Source: Pirellulaceae bacterium
GTDB taxonomy: Bacteria > Planctomycetota > Planctomycetia > Pirellulales > Pirellulaceae
Assembly (NCBI GenBank): GCA_019636385.1
Contig: JAHBXT010000004.1
Location: forward strand, 558,001-622,000
Direction of reading: 5' to 3'
DNA length: 64,000 nucleotides
Under the pieces are notes generated by a model that had not been told where the DNA came from, searched no databases, and was given only the letters and a program-made list of their open reading frames with translations. Position 1 is the first letter of the stretch; each line of letters begins with the position of its first letter. Shown piece by piece: positions 61,753 through 64,000 of this stretch. The position numbers were made by a program, and so were the translations under genes.

Positions 61753-63036
61753 ATGTGGCTGGTTATTCGATCCTTGGCTGCTTCTGTGGCGACCGCGTGT
61801 CTACTGTGCCCGTTAGCTGTTGCCGGCCAGCCGACGGATTGGCTTAATTGGCGTGGCCCCAACGCTCAGGGCAGCATCCTGCAGGGCAATTTTCCTACTC
61901 AGTTCAACGCTGACAGCTATACGTGGCGCGCCGAACTACCTGGCAAAGGCTGCTCGACACCCATCGTTGTCAACCAGCACATCATGGTAACGGCACCGAT
62001 GGATGGCCACGATGGCCTGTTGTGTTTTGACATTCACGGCAACCAGCAATGGCATCAGCGGTTTGGCCCGGAAGATCCAGGCAAACATCGCAATGGATCG
62101 GGCAGCAATTGTTCGCCGGTCAGCGACGGTGCCGCCGTGTTCGCCTACTTCAAAAGCGGAACGCTGGCCGCCGTTGAGATGAACGGCAGTCTGAGATGGC
62201 AACAGAACATTGTGGACCAGTACGGCAAAGAAAACATGTTCTGGGACTATGGGAGTTCGCCGGTACTAACCGAGCGATACGTCGTCTTAGTGCGGATGCA
62301 CGATGGCGACTCATGGATCGCAGCGTTCGATAAGGCCGATGGCCGCTTGGTGTGGAAGCAGGAGCGCAATTACAAGACGCCGGTCGAATGTGATCAGTGT
62401 TACACAACACCATTGGTATTGCAGCACGCTGGCCAAGAAGCGTTGCTCACTTGGGGTGCCGAACACATCACCATCCATGCCGCCGCCGATGGGAGATTGT
62501 TGTGGTCCTGTGGCAATTTCAATCCTGAAGGCCACAAGCTATGGCCGGCCATTGCCTCGCCAGTGGTCGCCGACGGGCATGTGGTGATTGCTTACGGGCG
62601 CAACGACCGTGGCTTGCCTCTATTGTTTGGTGTGTCGCTGTCTGGCAACGGTAATGTGACAGCTACCAATCATGCTTGGAGTCGAAACGATGTGGGAACG
62701 TTTGTGCCTACGCCACTGGTTGGCAATCAACAGATTATCGTTGTCGGCGATCAAGGTGAGGTTGAATGTTTAAGCCCATCCACTGGCAAGACCGTATGGA
62801 AGCAGCAACTACCCAAGCACCGAAACAAGTTTTATGCTTCGCCCTTGCTAGCCGGCCACAGGCTGTACGCACCGCGCGAAGATGGCGTGGTGTTCGTTGG
62901 TGAAATCAAAGACAATGCGTTTCGCTTGCTGGAGCAAAACAACATGGGCCAGTCGATTATCGGTTCGCCAGTACCGCTAGGCAACGGACTGTTGCTCCGC
63001 GGTGAGAACCACCTGTTTTACGTGGCGGAAAAGTAA
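61753..63036 (+). CDS. Exported PQQ-binding-like beta-propeller protein
   Basis: The 427-aa protein has a signal peptide (LAASVATACLLCPLAVAGQ), then DWLNWRGPNAQGS, the standard opening of planctomycete PQQ-like propellers. Repeated blade motifs end in W (GNQQWHQRF, GSLRWQQNI, GRLVWKQE, GRLLWSCG, GKTVWKQQ). The fold is BamB/PQQ-like; function is unknown and binding of PQQ is not implied. The ATG at 61753 is preferred; GAGGAG lies about 11 bases upstream, and an in-frame GTG at 61741 is the alternative. Confidence 0.9.
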   Translation: MWLVIRSLAASVATACLLCPLAVAGQPTDWLNWRGPNAQGSILQGNFPTQFNADSYTWRAELPGKGCSTPIVVNQHIMVTAPMDGHDGLLCFDIHGNQQWHQRFGPEDPGKHRNGSGSNCSPVSDGAAVFAYFKSGTLAAVEMNGSLRWQQNIVDQYGKENMFWDYGSSPVLTERYVVLVRMHDGDSWIAAFDKADGRLVWKQERNYKTPVECDQCYTTPLVLQHAGQEALLTWGAEHITIHAAADGRLLWSCGNFNPEGHKLWPAIASPVVADGHVVIAYGRNDRGLPLLFGVSLSGNGNVTATNHAWSRNDVGTFVPTPLVGNQQIIVVGDQGEVECLSPSTGKTVWKQQLPKHRNKFYASPLLAGHRLYAPREDGVVFVGEIKDNAFRLLEQNNMGQSIIGSPVPLGNGLLLRGENHLFYVAEK

Positions 63037-63076
63037 GCAGGCCCAAATCATCCAGACCACCAACAGCCGTCAAACT

Positions 63077-63104
63077 GCCTGGCGCGAAACGGAAGCCGCC
63101 AGGC
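63077..63104 (+). terminator. Hairpin after the PQQ-propeller gene
   Basis: GCCTGGCG-12nt-CGCCAGGC forms a perfect 8-bp GC-rich stem 41 bp after the stop codon. No U-tract follows, so it may act as a transcript-end structure rather than a classical intrinsic terminator. Confidence 0.5.
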
Positions 63105-63114
63105 ATCTCGCTAT

Positions 63115-63160
63115 TGGTGGTCTGCAGGCATGGTGGTCTGCAGGCATGGTGGTCTGCAGG
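63115..63160 (+). repeat. Three tandem copies of a 16-bp unit
   Basis: The unit TGGTGGTCTGCAGGCA is repeated at 63115, 63131 and 63147, the last copy complete for 14 bases. All copies are identical over the shared length, so it is a young minisatellite-like array in the intergenic region. Confidence 0.85.
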
Positions 63161-63248
63161 TAGATGAGCAGCACGTTAACCGATTACGCCAAACTCTGTT
63201 GGCGAGAATACAGGGCTGCCGCAAGCCGAGCTTAACGCATCACAAATT

Positions 63249-63276
63249 CCACACCAGTGTCTGTACACTGGTGTGG
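63249..63276. terminator. Perfect 12-bp hairpin between convergent genes
   Basis: CCACACCAGTGT-ctgt-ACACTGGTGTGG is a flawless 12-bp stem with a 4-nt loop, between the plus-strand propeller gene and the convergent minus-strand gene ending at 63343. It is followed by CTTT on the plus strand and AATTTG on the minus strand, consistent with a bidirectional terminator. Confidence 0.65.
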
Positions 63277-63342
63277 CTTTGCCGGATGTTGCGCTCTGGC
63301 TCGCCCAGTCCCACGCTGCATATCTGTAATGTGATTACCTGG

Positions 63343-64000
63343 CTACTTGGCAGGTTCAGCTGGTTGTGCAGCCGGAGCAGGCTCAGCGGCCTTCTTGGGG
63401 GTTGTCAGCTGGCCTTCGAAGCCGATTTCGCCAGTCTGACCACTCAAGTCATACTCAACCGATCCGCTTAACTTGCTGCCGTAAGGACGACCGGAGAATG
63501 CGGCCTTGATTTCGTTGCCTTGGAATTCACCGCTGATGCTGAATTTCAGAACGTTGTCTTCGATCTTAACTTCCTTGAGTTCCGACTCCAATCCCGTGTC
63601 GGCGTCTTTGTAGAGGCCCTTCAGCTCAGTGCCATCCAGCTTGATTTCTACGGTTGGCTCCAACACAGTATCACCGGCATCGATTTCCAGCTCCCACAAG
63701 CCGACCACATCTTCTGCTTGCACGCTGCGCTTGGCCACCCAATCGAATTCCATATCACCTTCGGGGGTCGTAGCGATAACCACTCCGTCGATACTGTCAT
63801 CTTTGATCTTACCGTCGAATTTGACTTTGATTGCTAGACCCTGAACTTCGATTTCCATATCGACCACAATTTGTTCGCCGTCGATTTTGCCGCCTGCAAT
63901 TTCTACCGGCTCATCTGAGCGTCCCTTATAGGTACCGGTCAGTGCACCCTCTTTGCCAAGTTGCAATCGCAGCGAGTCTTCAACGATCTGACCCTGTAAG
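63343..64000 (-). CDS. Beta-rich repeat protein, N-terminus cut by window edge
   Basis: The minus-strand frame is open from the right edge to a stop at 63343, so the N-terminus is missing; at least 218 residues are present. Two repeats of about 95 residues share strands of the form L-K/G-x-Y-K-D/G (LTGTYKGRSDEPVEI; LKGLYKDADTGLESEL), followed by KVKFDGKIKDDSIDG or IKAAFSGRPYGSKLSG. This looks like stacked lipocalin-like or beta-sandwich units. The C-terminus is a Pro/Ala tail (AAEPAPAAQPAEPAK). Family not recognised; probably an exported protein. Confidence 0.7.
   Translation of the reverse strand, partial: LQGQIVEDSLRLQLGKEGALTGTYKGRSDEPVEIAGGKIDGEQIVVDMEIEVQGLAIKVKFDGKIKDDSIDGVVIATTPEGDMEFDWVAKRSVQAEDVVGLWELEIDAGDTVLEPTVEIKLDGTELKGLYKDADTGLESELKEVKIEDNVLKFSISGEFQGNEIKAAFSGRPYGSKLSGSVEYDLSGQTGEIGFEGQLTTPKKAAEPAPAAQPAEPAK

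Overview
The window looks like chromosomal DNA of a planctomycete, most likely of the Pirellulaceae. The evidence is a tetrahydromethanopterin-type Fae homologue, a V/A-type ATPase with a chlamydia-like DUF2764 subunit, a tandem-BMC shell protein, a sulfatase/SGNH hydrolase, Gfo/Idh/MocA proteins with export signals, a PQQ-propeller protein, and weak or variable Shine-Dalgarno sequences. No rRNA, tRNA or transposase gene was seen.

Left part (1-16.2 kb): a truncated hypothetical gene; an oxidoreductase plus isolated BMC-T pair; two tandem-duplicated secreted alpha/beta hydrolases; a methyltransferase and miaB; an hpf-ptsN-ptsH cluster without Enzyme I; a DUF2344-rng-nadC-DUF1349 run; a Fae-like protein without the expected catalytic His; and a DUF2007/zinc-finger/membrane/SGNH fusion.

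Centre (16.4-31.7 kb): a complete type I-G (formerly I-U) CRISPR-Cas locus. The array has 52 repeats and 51 spacers. Repeat sequence and a decayed end repeat both indicate transcription from the minus strand, with the leader at 20163-20557. cas4-cas1 and cas2 lie on the minus strand. cas3 (C-terminal HD), csx17, csb1 and csb2 form a tightly overlapping plus-strand operon. The divergent region between cas2 and cas3 holds a degenerate single-spacer unit (repeat remnant, 37-nt spacer, repeat remnant) that resembles crRNA-like regulatory or CreA-type RNAs; this is the most interesting item here. A heavily mutated four-helix-bundle/zinc-ribbon gene follows csb2 directly.

Right part (31.7-64 kb): psd-pssA (phosphatidylethanolamine synthesis), an oxidoreductase, hisA, and a seven-gene V-type ATPase operon whose order (B-D-I-K-E-DUF2764-A) is a circular permutation of the chlamydial order. 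Then come an AlkC-like glycosylase, a CPA2 antiporter, a probable flavin-dependent halogenase with a MarR regulator, a secreted S9 peptidase, a P450, a Tat-exported phosphoesterase, a coiled-coil exported protein, a Tat oxidoreductase-like protein with a creatininase, an MBL hydrolase, a sulfatase-SGNH fusion, a broken TPR gene, a PQQ-propeller protein and a truncated beta-rich hypothetical gene. Start codons were re-chosen where the longest reading frame ran into a neighbour or past a better start. Coordinates and motifs were read by eye; family names rest on recognised motifs, not on a database search.
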